A program made the translations under genes and the position numbers. A stretch of 64,000 nucleotides of DNA, taken from positions 124,001 to 188,000 of the forward strand of contig NZ_QXJM01000027.1 in the NCBI RefSeq assembly GCF_003570905.1, read 5' to 3'. This document shows, one piece after another, positions 46,015 through 56,680 of the stretch. How positions within the stretch are numbered: position 1 is the stretch's first letter; every line of letters begins with the position of its first letter. The notes beneath the pieces were generated by a model, which was not told where the DNA came from, did not search any database, and worked only from the letters and a program-made list of their open reading frames with translations. Origin of the DNA: Cohnella faecalis (GTDB lineage: Bacteria; Bacillota; Bacilli; Paenibacillales; Paenibacillaceae).

Positions 46015-47160
46015 ATGCAGGCAAGATTATTGTTGGAAGACGGAACGCTGTTTACGGGTCTCGGCTTCGGCGCCGAAGGGGCGTCGGTCGGCGAAGTGGT
46101 GTTCAACACCGGCATTACAGGCTATCAAGAGGTTCTGTCCGACCCCTCTTATTGCGGACAAATCGTGACGATGACGCATCCGCTCATCGGCAACTATGGC
46201 ATTAACCGCGATGATTTTGAAGCTATCCGTCCTTATATCCACGGCTTTGTCGTACGTCGCCACGAATCCGTACCGAGCAACTGGCGCGCCCAATATACGC
46301 TCGACCATCTTCTGAAAGAATACGGGATCGTCGGCATCAGCGAGATCGATACCCGTATGCTCACCCGTATTATCCGCCAGCACGGCGTTATGAAAGGAAT
46401 ATTGACAACGGGAACCGAGCGCATCGAGGAGCTGAAGGAGCGTCTCGGCGTTACGCCGCTGCTGCGCGATCAGGTTGCGCGCACTTCTACGCCTAACGTA
46501 TTTTCCAGCCCCGGCGAACGCGAGCGCATCGTTCTGATCGATTACGGCGCGAAGAGCGGCATTCTGCGCGAGCTGACAAAGCGCGGCTGCGACGTTGTCG
46601 TTGTCCCTCACGATACGACGGCGGAAGAAATTCGCCGCCTGTCTCCGGACGGCATCCAATTGTCCAACGGCCCTGGGGATCCGAAAGACGTTCCTCATGC
46701 CGTCGAAACTCTTCGCCAGTTGATCGGGGAATATCCGATTTTCGGAATTTGCCTCGGCCATCAACTGTTCGCTCTCGCTTGCGGAGCGGATACGGGTAAG
46801 CTGAAGTTCGGTCACCGCGGAGGCAACCATCCGGTAAAAGAGCTGGAATCGGGTCGCTGCTACATTACATCGCAAAATCACGGTTACACGGTCGAGGAAA
46901 GCTCCATCGAAGGCACGGAGCTCGAAGTGACGCATATCAACAACAATGACAAGACGATCGAAGGGCTGAAGCATAAGCGCTTCCCGGCCTTTACGGTCCA
47001 ATACCATCCGGAAGCCGCTCCGGGACCGTTCGACAACAGCTACTTGTTCGATCGTTTCCTGGACATGATCCGCGAGCACAAACGCCTGAATCCCGAAAAG
47101 CCGCGCCAAGCGCAGCTCGCACAGACGCTGAGAGGAGAGCTGCAGTATGCCCAGAAATAA
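46015..47160 (+). CDS. carA: Carbamoyl-phosphate synthase small subunit CarA
   Basis: A 381-residue glutaminase subunit. Class I amidotransferase domain in the C-terminal half has the nucleophile Cys in [13 protein letters not shown] and the His-Glu pair in [10 protein letters not shown]. The N-terminal domain, [18 protein letters not shown] and [18 protein letters not shown], contacts the large subunit. The ATG follows AAAAGGGGAGTG. It overlaps carB by 14 bases, consistent with balanced subunit synthesis. Confidence 0.96.
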   Translation: MQARLLLEDGTLFTGLGFGAEGASVGEVVFNTGITGYQEVLSDPSYCGQIVTMTHPLIGNYGINRDDFEAIRPYIHGFVVRRHESVPSNWRAQYTLDHLLKEYGIVGISEIDTRMLTRIIRQHGVMKGILTTGTERIEELKERLGVTPLLRDQVARTSTPNVFSSPGERERIVLIDYGAKSGILRELTKRGCDVVVVPHDTTAEEIRRLSPDGIQLSNGPGDPKDVPHAVETLRQLIGEYPIFGICLGHQLFALACGADTGKLKFGHRGGNHPVKELESGRCYITSQNHGYTVEESSIEGTELEVTHINNNDKTIEGLKHKRFPAFTVQYHPEAAPGPFDNSYLFDRFLDMIREHKRLNPEKPRQAQLAQTLRGELQYAQK

Positions 47161-50100
47161 GGAACTCAAAAAAATTCTCGTTATCGGTTCGGGTCCTATC
47201 GTCATCGGACAAGCGGCGGAATTCGATTACGCCGGCACGCAAGCTTGCCAAGCGCTGAAAGAAGAAGGACTTGAAGTCGTACTGATTAACAGCAACCCGG
47301 CCACGATCATGACGGATACGAACATGGCCGACAAAGTATATATCGAACCGATCAATCTTGAATTCGTCTCCCAGATTATCCGTCAAGAGCGTCCGGACGG
47401 CTTGTTGCCAACGCTCGGCGGCCAAACGGGCCTTAACATGGCGGTTGAGCTGGCTCGCGCAGGCGTGTTGCAGCAAGAAGGCGTGAAGCTGCTCGGTACG
47501 CAGCTCGACGCCATCGAACGCGCCGAAGACCGCGACTTGTTCCGCGACTTGATGCGCGAGCTGGAGCAGCCGGTTCCGGAGAGCGTCATCGTCACTTCGG
47601 TGCAAGAAGCCGTCGATTTCGCTAACGATATCGGTTATCCGGTTATCGTTCGTCCGGCTTATACGCTGGGCGGTACGGGCGGAGGCATTACCGGCAATGA
47701 AGAAGAACTGCGCGAGACGGTTGCCAACGGTATTCGTTACAGCCCGATCGGCCAATGCTTGATCGAGAAATCGATCGCAGGCATGAAAGAAGTCGAGTAT
47801 GAAGTTATGCGCGACGCGAACGACAACTGCATCGTCGTCTGCAACATGGAGAACTTCGATCCTGTCGGCGTCCATACGGGCGATTCGATCGTCGTCGCAC
47901 CAAGCCAGACGTTGTCCGACCGCGAGTACCAAATGCTTCGTTCGGCTTCGCTCAAGATCATTCGCGCCCTGAATATCGAGGGCGGCTGCAACGTGCAGTT
48001 CGCGCTCGATCCGCAAAGCTACCAATATTACGTTATCGAAGTCAATCCGCGCGTAAGCCGGTCTTCGGCGCTCGCATCGAAGGCGACCGGCTATCCGATC
48101 GCGAAGATGGCCGCGAAGATCGCCGTCGGCTATACGCTCGACGAGATCGTCAACCCGGTCACGGGTCAAACTTACGCTTGCTTCGAGCCGACGCTGGATT
48201 ACATCGTATCGAAAATCCCGCGCTGGCCGTTCGATAAATTCACGGATGCGAACCGCAAGCTCGGCACGCAAATGAAAGCGACCGGCGAAGTGATGGCTAT
48301 CGGCCGCACGTTCGAGGAATCGATTCATAAAGCAGTCCGCTCGCTCGAGATTGGCGTTCATCGCCTGTTCCTCAAAGGCGCGGACGAGCTGGACGCGGAA
48401 ACGCTGGACAATCGTCTCGCGAAAGCGGACGACGAGCGGCTGTTCCTCGTCGCCGAAGCGTTCCGTCGCGGCTACTCGCTGCAGCAAATTCAAGACTTAA
48501 CGAAAATTGACTGGTGGTTCCTCGACAAAATCGAACGAATCGTTTCGTTCGAGGACGTCATCCGCCGCGAGCCGGGCTTGACGGCTGAGACGCTGTATCA
48601 AGCGAAGCGCATGGGCTTCACGGATCGCGCTATCGCCGAGCTTCGGAAAGAAGGCCAAGGCGCTTCCGCTGCGTTGACCGTCGAAGGCGACGTCCGCAAG
48701 CACCGTCTGGAGCAAGGCTTGAAGCCGGTATACAAAATGGTAGACACATGCGCAGCCGAGTTCGAAGCGACTACGCCTTACTACTACTCGACGTACGAAA
48801 CCGAGAACGAGGTTATTCCGAGCGAGAAACAAAAGGTTATCGTACTTGGCTCCGGTCCGATCCGGATCGGCCAAGGGATCGAGTTCGACTATTCGACCGT
48901 TCACGCCGTGTGGGCGCTGCGCAACGCGGGCTATGAAGCGGTCATCATCAATAACAATCCGGAGACGGTATCGACCGACTTCAATACGTCGGATCGCCTG
49001 TACTTCGAGCCGCTCTTCTTCGAAGACGTCATGAACGTCATCGAGCAAGAGCAGCCGATCGGCGTCATCGTCCAATTCGGCGGCCAGACGGCAATCAACC
49101 TCGCGGCGCCGTTGTCGAAAGCGGGAGTGCGCATCCTCGGCACTTCGCTCGAGAGCATCGACGAAGCCGAAGACCGCAAGAAGTTCGAAGCGCTGCTCCG
49201 CAAGCTGGACATCGCTCAACCGAAGGGCAATACCGTTACGTCGGTTGATGAAGCTGTAGGCACGGCGCAAGGGCTCGGTTATCCGGTGCTCGTCCGTCCG
49301 TCTTACGTGCTTGGCGGCCGCGCGATGGAAATCGTCTATTCCGACGAAGAACTTCTCGCTTATATGAAGGTTGCCGTAAAAATCAATCCGGAGCATCCGG
49401 TTCTGATCGACCGTTACATGCTCGGCAAGGAAATCGAAGTTGACGCGATTTGCGACGGAGAAACGGTTCTCATTCCGGGCATTATGGAGCACATCGAGCG
49501 CGCGGGCGTTCACTCCGGCGACTCCATTGCCGTCTACCCGCCGCAATCGCTGTCCGACGATATCAAGCAGCAAGCAATCGACATTACGACTCGCATCGCC
49601 AAGGAATTGAAGACGATCGGTCTGGTCAACATTCAGTTCGTCGTCTGGCAAGAAAAAGTGTACGTCATCGAGGTTAACCCGCGCTCTTCGCGTACGGTGC
49701 CGTTCCTTTCCAAAGTGACGAACGTACCGATGGCGAACCTGGCGACGCAGGCGATTCTCGGCAAAAAGCTTGCCGATCTCGGCTACAAGGAAGGTCTATG
49801 GCCGGAAGACGAATTCGTCTCCGTCAAAGTGCCGGTATTCTCCTTCGCCAAGCTGCGCCGCGTTGACCCGACACTGACGCCGGAAATGAAATCGACCGGC
49901 GAAGTTATGGGCCGCGACCGCTTCTTCGCCAAAGCCTTGTTCAAAGGGTTGATCGGCTCCGGAATGAAAATTCCGAACTCCGGCTCGATCATCGCCACGA
50001 TTTCCGACAAGGATAAGGAAGAAGCGATCGAAATTTTGAAAGGCTTCTACAGCCTCGGTTACAAGCTGATGGCAACGGGCGGCACCGCCGATGCGCTGGA

Positions 50101-50368
50101 AGCCGCCGGCATGAACGTTCGCCGCGTTAACAAGCTGAGCGAGGGCTCGCCGAACATCGTCGACCTGATCCGTACCGGCCAAGCTCAGTTCGTCGTCAAT
50201 ACGCTCACGAAGGGCAAGACGCCAGAGCGCGACGGTTTCCGTATTCGCCGCGAAGCGGTCGAGAACGGCGTCGTCTGCCTCACGTCGCTCGATACGGTGC
50301 GCGCATTGCTGAACATGCTGCAGGCGCTCCGCTTCTCCAGCGAGGCTATGCCGGTCCTTCAACCGTAA
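47147..50368 (+). CDS. carB: Carbamoyl-phosphate synthase large subunit CarB
   Basis: A 1073-residue enzyme with two homologous ATP-grasp halves (about 1-400 and 550-935), an oligomerisation domain between, and a C-terminal MGS-like allosteric domain (about 936-1065). The first half shows [17 protein letters not shown] and GGTGGG; the second [19 protein letters not shown] and GGRAMEI. Ammonia from CarA is tunnelled here to make carbamoyl phosphate. Length is the usual one. GAGAGGAGAG, inside carA, is its ribosome binding site. Confidence 0.97.
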   Translation: MPRNKELKKILVIGSGPIVIGQAAEFDYAGTQACQALKEEGLEVVLINSNPATIMTDTNMADKVYIEPINLEFVSQIIRQERPDGLLPTLGGQTGLNMAVELARAGVLQQEGVKLLGTQLDAIERAEDRDLFRDLMRELEQPVPESVIVTSVQEAVDFANDIGYPVIVRPAYTLGGTGGGITGNEEELRETVANGIRYSPIGQCLIEKSIAGMKEVEYEVMRDANDNCIVVCNMENFDPVGVHTGDSIVVAPSQTLSDREYQMLRSASLKIIRALNIEGGCNVQFALDPQSYQYYVIEVNPRVSRSSALASKATGYPIAKMAAKIAVGYTLDEIVNPVTGQTYACFEPTLDYIVSKIPRWPFDKFTDANRKLGTQMKATGEVMAIGRTFEESIHKAVRSLEIGVHRLFLKGADELDAETLDNRLAKADDERLFLVAEAFRRGYSLQQIQDLTKIDWWFLDKIERIVSFEDVIRREPGLTAETLYQAKRMGFTDRAIAELRKEGQGASAALTVEGDVRKHRLEQGLKPVYKMVDTCAAEFEATTPYYYSTYETENEVIPSEKQKVIVLGSGPIRIGQGIEFDYSTVHAVWALRNAGYEAVIINNNPETVSTDFNTSDRLYFEPLFFEDVMNVIEQEQPIGVIVQFGGQTAINLAAPLSKAGVRILGTSLESIDEAEDRKKFEALLRKLDIAQPKGNTVTSVDEAVGTAQGLGYPVLVRPSYVLGGRAMEIVYSDEELLAYMKVAVKINPEHPVLIDRYMLGKEIEVDAICDGETVLIPGIMEHIERAGVHSGDSIAVYPPQSLSDDIKQQAIDITTRIAKELKTIGLVNIQFVVWQEKVYVIEVNPRSSRTVPFLSKVTNVPMANLATQAILGKKLADLGYKEGLWPEDEFVSVKVPVFSFAKLRRVDPTLTPEMKSTGEVMGRDRFFAKALFKGLIGSGMKIPNSGSIIATISDKDKEEAIEILKGFYSLGYKLMATGGTADALEAAGMNVRRVNKLSEGSPNIVDLIRTGQAQFVVNTLTKGKTPERDGFRIRREAVENGVVCLTSLDTVRALLNMLQALRFSSEAMPVLQP

Positions 50369-50380
50369 TAAGCTGCAAAT

Positions 50381-50420
50381 GCCCGATTCCTCCGGCTTTC
50401 GCCGGAAGGGTCGGGCTTCT
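50381..50420 (+). terminator. Intraoperon hairpin between carB and pyrF
   Basis: A two-part stem (GCCCGA / TCGGGC outside, TCCGGC / GCCGGA inside, TTTC loop) is followed only by TTCT. It resembles an intrinsic terminator with a weak T run and could reduce expression of pyrF and pyrE relative to carAB. Confidence 0.5.
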
Positions 50421-50451
50421 ATATGAGCAAATGAGGGGGACCATAACAGTC

Positions 50452-51192
50452 ATGGCACAATTGACGAGAGACGAAGCGGCCTCCAAGATCATGGTGGCGT
50501 TAGACAAACCCGACGCGGAAGCGGCACTAAAGCTCGCAGGCCGGCTCGAAGGCAGCGGAGTGTGGATGAAGGTCGGTTTTGAGCTGATCTACGCCGCCGG
50601 TCCGGACATCGTTAGAGAGCTGAAGCGTCGTGGAATGCGCGTTTTCCTGGATGCCAAAATGCATGATATCCCGAACACGATTCGCGGCGGAGCACGCAGC
50701 ATCACTCGTCTCGGCGCCGACATGTTCAATGTTCACGCCGCAGGAGGAATCGCCATGATGAGCGCCGCGATAGAGGGCGTTCGCGAAGCGGTTGAAGCCG
50801 GCGATGCCGAGAAGGCACCGATTGTCATCGCGGTCACCCAGCTTACGAGTACGAGTCAGAGTACCTTTAACGAAGAGATCGGTATCTCAGGTTCTATCGA
50901 GGATTCGGTCGTTCATTATGCGAAGACGGCGCTCAAAGCGGGACTTCAAGGCGTAGTCGCTTCGCCTCTGGAAGTAGCAGCGATAAAAGCGGCATGCGGC
51001 ACAGGCTTCCTAACGGTCACTCCGGGCATTCGTCCTCGCGGCGTCGATGCCGGAGACCAGTCTCGCATTACGACGCCTTACGACGCCGTCAAGGGCGGCA
51101 CAGACTATCTTGTCATCGGCCGTGCGATCAACGCGGCGTCCGATCCTCGCGAAGCGCTCGACACTATTTTGAAGGAGATGACTTTAGCATGA
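50452..51192 (+). CDS. pyrF: Orotidine 5'-phosphate decarboxylase PyrF
   Basis: A 246-residue TIM-barrel enzyme for the last step to UMP. The catalytic Asp-Lys-Asp set is in FLDAKMHDIPNT, with VALDKPD near the N-terminus, TPGIRP and GTDYLVIGRAIN at the phosphate site. The ATG at 50452 is preferred over one at 50431 because AGGGGG lies about 12 bases upstream of it and the N-terminus then fits. Its stop overlaps the pyrE start. Confidence 0.95.
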   Translation: MAQLTRDEAASKIMVALDKPDAEAALKLAGRLEGSGVWMKVGFELIYAAGPDIVRELKRRGMRVFLDAKMHDIPNTIRGGARSITRLGADMFNVHAAGGIAMMSAAIEGVREAVEAGDAEKAPIVIAVTQLTSTSQSTFNEEIGISGSIEDSVVHYAKTALKAGLQGVVASPLEVAAIKAACGTGFLTVTPGIRPRGVDAGDQSRITTPYDAVKGGTDYLVIGRAINAASDPREALDTILKEMTLA

Positions 51193-51833
51193 CTACGAAC
51201 CTGGATCAATTGCCTGCCGTTATTGCCGGAAACCTGCTTGAAATCGGAGCGGTCAGCCTGCGTCCTCAGCAGCCGTTTACTTGGACAAGCGGCATGATTT
51301 CGCCGATTTACTGCGATAATCGACTTACGATGAGCTTCCCCTCAGTCCGTGAAACGATCGCCGAAGGCTTCGCAGCGATCATCCGCGAGCAATTCCCGGA
51401 TTGCGAAGCGGTAGCCGGAATCGCGACGGGCGGAATCCCTCATGCCGCCTGGGTCGCGCAGAAGCTGAACCTGCCCATGCTCTATGTACGCGATAAGGCC
51501 AAAGGCCATGGCAAGACCAACCAGATCGAGGGCCACTACACGTCCGGCCAGAAGGTCGTGCTGATCGAAGACCTTATCTCGACAGGAGGCAGCTCGCTCA
51601 AAGCGGCCGTAGCCGTCCGCGAGGCGGGCTGCGAGGTGCAGGGCGTTATCGCTATTTTTACGTACCAGTTCGCTCACGCGATTGAGGCGTTCCAAGCGGA
51701 AAGCATTCCTTTGGCTACACTGTCCAACTACTCCGCTCTCGTACAGGAAGCGCTTAGCCGCGGCGCAATCCGAGAGGAAGACGTAGCCCAGCTGCAGTCG
51801 TGGAGAGAAAACCCGCAAGAGTACGGCAAATAA
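51189..51833 (+). CDS. pyrE: Orotate phosphoribosyltransferase PyrE
   Basis: A 214-residue type I phosphoribosyltransferase that converts orotate and PRPP to OMP. PRPP-binding motif VLIEDLISTGGSSLKAA is intact; GIATGGIPHAAWVA and MLYVRDKAKGHGKTNQIEG are family hallmarks. The ATG at 51189 overlaps the pyrF stop (ATGA). It ends the operon; pyrD and pyrK are not in the window. Confidence 0.95.
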   Translation: MTTNLDQLPAVIAGNLLEIGAVSLRPQQPFTWTSGMISPIYCDNRLTMSFPSVRETIAEGFAAIIREQFPDCEAVAGIATGGIPHAAWVAQKLNLPMLYVRDKAKGHGKTNQIEGHYTSGQKVVLIEDLISTGGSSLKAAVAVREAGCEVQGVIAIFTYQFAHAIEAFQAESIPLATLSNYSALVQEALSRGAIREEDVAQLQSWRENPQEYGK

Positions 51834-51858
51834 AATACGAACAGCGTTTTCGATACGA

Positions 51859-51906
51859 GGGTGTCGCTCCCCATCTCGCAGATGGTGTGCGGCCCCTTTT
51901 TTTATT
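51859..51906 (+). terminator. Rho-independent terminator of the pyr operon
   Basis: Nested stems (GGGTGTCGC with GCGGCCC through mismatches, CCATCT / AGATGG inside) lead into seven T residues. Confidence 0.8.
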
Positions 51907-51996
51907 CGGAGCAATTGGTAAAATTAGCAGGATTCTCGAAAGTTCGACAATGTGCTATCCTATTTTCTGGGATGGAAGAAAGAGAGGGAAATGGTC

Positions 51997-52778
51997 TTGA
52001 TCGACATACATACGCATATTTTGCCGGGATTGGATGACGGAGCTCAAACAATCGACGATGCGTTGGAGATGGCTAGAGCGGCTCATGAGGAAGGTATCGA
52101 GCATATTATCGCGACTCCTCATCATGCTAATGGCAGCCATATGAATGCCGGCCGCGATGTTAGATTGGAAGTCCGCCGTTTTAACGAGCAGCTTCAAGCG
52201 GCCGACATACCTGTCACTATCCACCCCGGTCAGGAAATAAGGGTGCATGACGATTTGCTGGACGCCTGGGGAGAGACGAGCTTCTTACTTTAGCGGATTC
52301 CTCTTATATTTTGATAGAGATGCCTCATCACAAGATTCCTTCAGGTATGTTGGAGCTGCTGCATGAGCTTGCCATATTAGGACTTAGACCGGTTATCGCC
52401 CATCCGGAGCGCAACGGGGACGTTCTCAAAGAACCGAAGCGGCTTGCCGAGATGATAGAGTGCGGCGCTTTCTCGCAAGTGACGACTCATTCGTTGCTCG
52501 GAGCCTTCGGCGCAAAGATCGAGAAGTGCGCTTGGGATCTTTGCAAGAAGGGGCTTATTCATTTGGTGTCCTCCGACGCTCATCACGTTACCCGCAGGGG
52601 GTTCGAGCTAAGAGAGAGCTACCGGGTAATCGGCGAGAAGCTTGGGGCGGAATGGGTCGATTATTTCAAGCTTAATTCGGACCAATTGCTCGCAGACGGA
52701 GACTTTTTCGGCATGCCCAGCCTCTCTGTCAAATCTAAAGATTTCTTAAAGAGGTTCAATCTTTTCCGCAGGGGGTAA
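51997..52778 (+). CDS. PHP-type protein-tyrosine phosphatase, CpsB/YwqE-like (frameshifted)
   Basis: A metal-dependent phosphatase of the PHP fold that dephosphorylates capsule tyrosine kinases. The N-terminal metal motif IDIHTHILPGLDDGA, ATPHHANG, IHPGQEIRVH, and the C-terminal VSSDAHHV are present. One G is missing at the GGGG run 52268-52271: as read the frame stops at 52293, but with it restored the protein continues as DELLTLADSSYILIEMP to 52778, about 260 residues. The TTG at 51997 has AGAGAGGG about eight bases upstream; an ATG at 51991 is the alternative. The kinase it would act on is encoded at 55958. Confidence 0.88.
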
Positions 52779-52860
52779 GGGGAAACCTTAGCATGCGTCT
52801 ACAAATATACCTTCAAATCGACATTATGTAATATAATACCTTTTTTTGTGTCGAATGCTT

Positions 52861-52869
52861 TGGTATAAT
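52861..52869 (+). promoter_or_regulatory. Candidate promoter of the SLH protein gene
   Basis: TGGTATAAT is an extended -10 element (TGn plus TATAAT) about 50 bases before the start; a T-rich block lies at the -35 position. A second TATAAT occurs at 52832. S-layer genes often have several strong promoters. Confidence 0.5.
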
Positions 52870-52919
52870 GACGATTAATGGCAATATTTATGTTCCTTTA
52901 AAATACTTATAGAGGTGAT

Positions 52920-55103
52920 GTGAAAGTGGCATTCAAAAGAAAACTCGCGGTTACTACTCTAGCCGCAAGCATGGTTACAGCATCGTTGGCGGGACTTCCG
53001 CTGAGCCAAAAGGGGCTTGCAGAAACGTTTGGAGTCCAAGTGGCTTCCGCAACGGCGCCGGGGCTAAATGCTCCGACATTAAAATCCAGACTTCAAGCGA
53101 TACATAATCAATTAAACAACATTACTGGCGGACAGGCAGCTGTCGATGCTTTACAAGCTGCAATTGATGATGTTGACGATGTTACGCTCATTAATGACAT
53201 TGTCACAAAAATTAATCAAAAACTAGCCGCAGACTCGATTGCTCCTTTAACAACCGTGCCTGGCGGCGAAGTTGAAACTTTATTCAACCTGTTCAAGGGA
53301 GCTTCTTTGGCTGTCTATGATCCTCAACTGACAGAGCTTGAAAGCCTCCGGACGTCCCCGGCGGTTCAGAGTTTGCTTCTCAAATTGGATCCGGATAACG
53401 ATCTTACCGTAGCCTCCATTGAGTCTTTCATTTTGAGCTTGGAAACGGAAGCTTCCAGCAAGCTTGTTACACTAGGCTGGCCGGGGCGTCTGGCTCTTAT
53501 CAACGATACGAATAACACGAATAGAAAATCGTTTTTGAGCGACGTGATTAGTGCTGCTGTTCCTGCTGGTTCAACAACGGGCGTAAGCGGATTCTTGAAT
53601 GAGTACGGGATTTCTTCCACATTAATCGTTAATACTTTGTTTGCTCTGCAGGATGCTATTGATGCTGAAGCAGGCGGAGTTCAAGTCTCCAAAAATGCGT
53701 TTATCAAACTTGCCGCCGCTTACTTTGCCTATAAGAATCTGAGCACTACGGCACCGTCGACATCGACTTCAGATGGCTCTTCCAATCCTGTTGTTTCGCA
53801 AGATCCGGTCAAAAAAGCGAGCGATGCGATTGATGATCTTGCCAAAAAGCTTGAAGGTGCTTCCGAGGCCGAGAAAGCCAAGCTTCAGAAAGACGCTTTG
53901 GCAAAAGCGCAAGAAGCAATTACGACCTCGGGATCGGTTGATCTTTCCAAATCGTTGAAGAAGGAAGGCGACAAATCTAGCGCAACTCTAGATGCCAGCA
54001 CTGCAACGAAAGTAATCGCCGACATTCAGAATGCTGCCAAAAGCCTTGGCGAGAAGCTGAGCACGGTTGGCGTTACGTCTCCAAGTCTGGATCTGACGTT
54101 GACGGTTAATCTGGGTACAGTATCGGAGAAGACAAGTGAAGTTACGATCCCTAAAGATGTTTTGTCCCAAGTTAAAGCCGCCGATATTCCTAATGTCGCT
54201 GTAGTTGTTAATAACATTTCCGTTACGGTTCCTGTTGAGCAATTCAATGATGATACCAGCTTGAGCATTTCCCAAGGAGACGCGTCTACAGTTACAAGCA
54301 TTACTAACTTGCCGGTTGCTTCCAATGTCTATGATTTCAGCCTGCAAGAGGGCAACACGCCTGTTACGCAATTTGATAAGCCAGTTCTTATTCGTCTTCC
54401 AATCAATGATTCAAACTTGGATACGGATCTGCTCACCCTTGCGAAAATTATCGAAGAAAAGTTGCAATTTTATGGCGGTAGAGTATCCGGAAAGCAGCTA
54501 GTAGAGGCCCGCGACTCCTTCTCTTCCTACGTAGTCGTGGAAAACAAAGTGGAATTTAACGACATTGCCAGCGTGAAATCGTGGGCAGGCCGTCAAATTC
54601 AAGTCGTTGCCGCTAAAGGAGCGATAGTCGGGAAAGCGCAAGGCAAATTTGCTCCTCAAGATCAAGTGACTCGCGCCGAGTTCGCGAAAATGCTGATCAG
54701 CCTTCTTGATCTGGATAACAGCTTGGCCAAGGAATCGTTCTCTGACGTTAACGAATCCGACTGGTTCGCACCTTATGTAGCCGCAGCTAGTCAACTTGGC
54801 ATCATCTACGGTCGTACGGCCGACAAGTTCGATCCAAGCGCCAAAATTTCCCGCGCGGAGATGGCTACGATGATCGCTCGCGCTCTGAAAGTAACGCAAG
54901 GGCTGAAAGACGTTGCTGATGTTGAAGGTGCGCTCAAAGGGTTCTCGGACTCCGCTGATATTAGCTCAGCCTTGAAGTCCGGCGCTGCATTCGCAGCTAG
55001 CAATGGTCTGATCTTCGGCAGCGACGGCAAGTTCAAGCCGAACAACAACGCTACTCGTGCAGAGGCTGCAGTCGTACTATATCGTACATTTAATTACAAG
55101 TAA
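52920..55103 (+). CDS. S-layer homology (SLH) domain surface protein
   Basis: A 727-residue exported protein. The signal peptide has a basic start and a hydrophobic core, with likely cleavage near 35-45. The long central region is mostly helical with Thr, Ser and Asp-rich parts and a Lys/Glu-rich coiled-coil-like stretch (about 295-340), with no domain I recognise. Three SLH domains occupy about 545-727 (FAPQDQVTRAEFAKML, FDPSAKISRAEMATMIARAL, FKPNNNATRAEAAVVLYR). SLH trimers bind pyruvylated secondary cell wall polymer. The GTG at 52920 follows AGAGGTGAT. It sits between the phosphatase and the kinase genes of the polysaccharide locus, which suggests a link to the polymer it binds. Confidence 0.88.
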   Translation: MKVAFKRKLAVTTLAASMVTASLAGLPLSQKGLAETFGVQVASATAPGLNAPTLKSRLQAIHNQLNNITGGQAAVDALQAAIDDVDDVTLINDIVTKINQKLAADSIAPLTTVPGGEVETLFNLFKGASLAVYDPQLTELESLRTSPAVQSLLLKLDPDNDLTVASIESFILSLETEASSKLVTLGWPGRLALINDTNNTNRKSFLSDVISAAVPAGSTTGVSGFLNEYGISSTLIVNTLFALQDAIDAEAGGVQVSKNAFIKLAAAYFAYKNLSTTAPSTSTSDGSSNPVVSQDPVKKASDAIDDLAKKLEGASEAEKAKLQKDALAKAQEAITTSGSVDLSKSLKKEGDKSSATLDASTATKVIADIQNAAKSLGEKLSTVGVTSPSLDLTLTVNLGTVSEKTSEVTIPKDVLSQVKAADIPNVAVVVNNISVTVPVEQFNDDTSLSISQGDASTVTSITNLPVASNVYDFSLQEGNTPVTQFDKPVLIRLPINDSNLDTDLLTLAKIIEEKLQFYGGRVSGKQLVEARDSFSSYVVVENKVEFNDIASVKSWAGRQIQVVAAKGAIVGKAQGKFAPQDQVTRAEFAKMLISLLDLDNSLAKESFSDVNESDWFAPYVAAASQLGIIYGRTADKFDPSAKISRAEMATMIARALKVTQGLKDVADVEGALKGFSDSADISSALKSGAAFAASNGLIFGSDGKFKPNNNATRAEAAVVLYRTFNYK

Positions 55104-55130
55104 TAGTACCCGCCAGAATAGTTCCGTATG

Positions 55131-55170
55131 TACATCCTCCTCTCCGCAAATAGGGAGGGGATGTATGTAT
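55131..55170 (+). terminator. Hairpin after the SLH gene
   Basis: A pyrimidine/purine stem (TACATCCTCC / GGAGGGGATGTA with wobble) is followed by a short T-rich segment. Terminator strength is uncertain. Confidence 0.5.
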
Positions 55171-55212
55171 TTCTGTCAAGTTTGACTTCACATCTTTTTG
55201 GGGGTAAATGAA

Positions 55213-55986
55213 GTGTCTAAGGAATTGGAACTGAAGGACTATTTTCGCATTGTGCGAAAAAGACTTCTGTTGATTGTCACTATTGTAATAGCTGCTTGTA
55301 TAGTTAGTGGATTATACAGCTATCTGGTTCTTGATCCTGTCTATCAGGCTTCAACAAAGCTGATCGTCAATAAATCGAATGAAAATGCTGTAGTTGGCCA
55401 ATTGGACATCAATACCGTAAATTTGAATATCCGTCTCATTGACACATATAAAGAAATTATCAAGACTCCAGCTGTAATGGACAAAGTCGTTGCCGAGCAC
55501 CCCGAATTCGGGCTTACTTCGGAACAGTTGACCAGCCGCGTTAAAGTCAGTTCGGTCAACAATACGCAAGTCATGACGGTATCGATCCAGGACCTTTCCT
55601 ATGAAAAAGCTACGGAGTTGGTTAACGCTATTTCCAAGGTTTTTATTCAGGAGCTCCCGACGCTTATGCAAGTAGACAATGTGTCTCTGCTTGCGGCGGC
55701 GAATCCTGCTAAACAACCATCCCCAGTCGCTCCCAAACCTGTGTTGAATATAGCAATAGCATTTATTGTATCCATCATGATAGGAATTGGCATTTCCTTG
55801 TTGCTTGAGTATCTGGATGATACTCTGCGGACAGAGAGAGATGTTGAACAATACTTGGGCGTTCCGACTATTGCCATGATCCCGCGATTGAAGGACGAGG
55901 ACATCAAAAGCAATAAAAATCGAAAGTCAGAATCATTGACGCAGAAGGGGGAGCATCGTGTCGAACTTCACACCCAAGTCAAATAA
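55213..55986 (+). CDS. Wzz-like polysaccharide chain-length protein and kinase adaptor
   Basis: A 257-residue membrane protein of the CpsC/YwqC/CapA type. Two transmembrane helices (about 23-43 and 178-198) flank an extracytoplasmic domain; the second is preceded by the Pro-rich PSPVAPKP. In Gram-positive bacteria such proteins activate a separate cytoplasmic tyrosine kinase and help set polymer length. The GTG at 55213 has GGGGGT seven bases upstream. Its end overlaps the kinase gene by 29 bases. Confidence 0.88.
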   Translation: MSKELELKDYFRIVRKRLLLIVTIVIAACIVSGLYSYLVLDPVYQASTKLIVNKSNENAVVGQLDINTVNLNIRLIDTYKEIIKTPAVMDKVVAEHPEFGLTSEQLTSRVKVSSVNNTQVMTVSIQDLSYEKATELVNAISKVFIQELPTLMQVDNVSLLAAANPAKQPSPVAPKPVLNIAIAFIVSIMIGIGISLLLEYLDDTLRTERDVEQYLGVPTIAMIPRLKDEDIKSNKNRKSESLTQKGEHRVELHTQVK

Positions 55987-56653
55987 ACGCCCTATTGTCG
56001 TTCATAGTAATCCGAAATCTCCCGCTTCGGAGGCCTACAGAAATTTAAGGACGAACATTCAGTTTTCTGCAATAGATGAACAAGTTCGCACCATTATGGT
56101 TACTTCGGCCGGCCCTGGAGAAGGGAAGTCGACGACGTCTTGCAATCTGGCCGCTACATATGCGCAGACGGAACAGAAAGTGCTTCTTATCGATGCGGAT
56201 CTTCGAAAGCCGACCGTTCATCATACTTTTGGATGCTCCAACCGCTTCGGCTTGACCCACGTACTAACGAATCAATGTCAATATAAAGAAGTAATATTGG
56301 AATCATATGTCCCTAATTTATCAATCCTTCCAGCAGGAGCGATTCCTCCTAATCCATCGGAGTTGCTCGCTTCTAACCGAATGAGAGCGTTTATCGACGA
56401 AATCAAGAAAGAGTTCGACATTATTATTATCGATTCGCCGCCTGTCATTGCAGTTACGGACGCGCAGATTGTAGCGACGCGCTGCGACGGAGTTGTGCTT
56501 GTTGTCGATTACGGCAATGTTAAGATCGCTCAGGCGCAGAAAGCCAAGGAAAAGTTGGAACACGTCAATGCCAGAATTCTTGGTGTCGTCATGAACAACG
56601 TAAAACGAAGCGTTAAAGATGAATATTACTACTATTATGGTGAAAATTCATAA
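55958..56653 (+). CDS. Bacterial tyrosine kinase (BY-kinase), CpsD/YwqD-like
   Basis: A 231-residue cytoplasmic ATPase/kinase. Walker A is SAGPGEGKSTT (Lys57), Walker A' is VLLIDADLRKP, Walker B is IIIDSPP. The C-terminus carries a Tyr cluster (DEYYYYYGENS), the usual autophosphorylation sites. It should pair with the Wzz-like adaptor upstream, forming the split Gram-positive kinase, and be reversed by the PHP phosphatase at 51997. AGGGGGAG precedes the GTG start. Confidence 0.92.
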   Translation: MSNFTPKSNKRPIVVHSNPKSPASEAYRNLRTNIQFSAIDEQVRTIMVTSAGPGEGKSTTSCNLAATYAQTEQKVLLIDADLRKPTVHHTFGCSNRFGLTHVLTNQCQYKEVILESYVPNLSILPAGAIPPNPSELLASNRMRAFIDEIKKEFDIIIIDSPPVIAVTDAQIVATRCDGVVLVVDYGNVKIAQAQKAKEKLEHVNARILGVVMNNVKRSVKDEYYYYYGENS

Positions 56654-56680
56654 CTTGCAGGTCATCGGAGGCATTCAATC

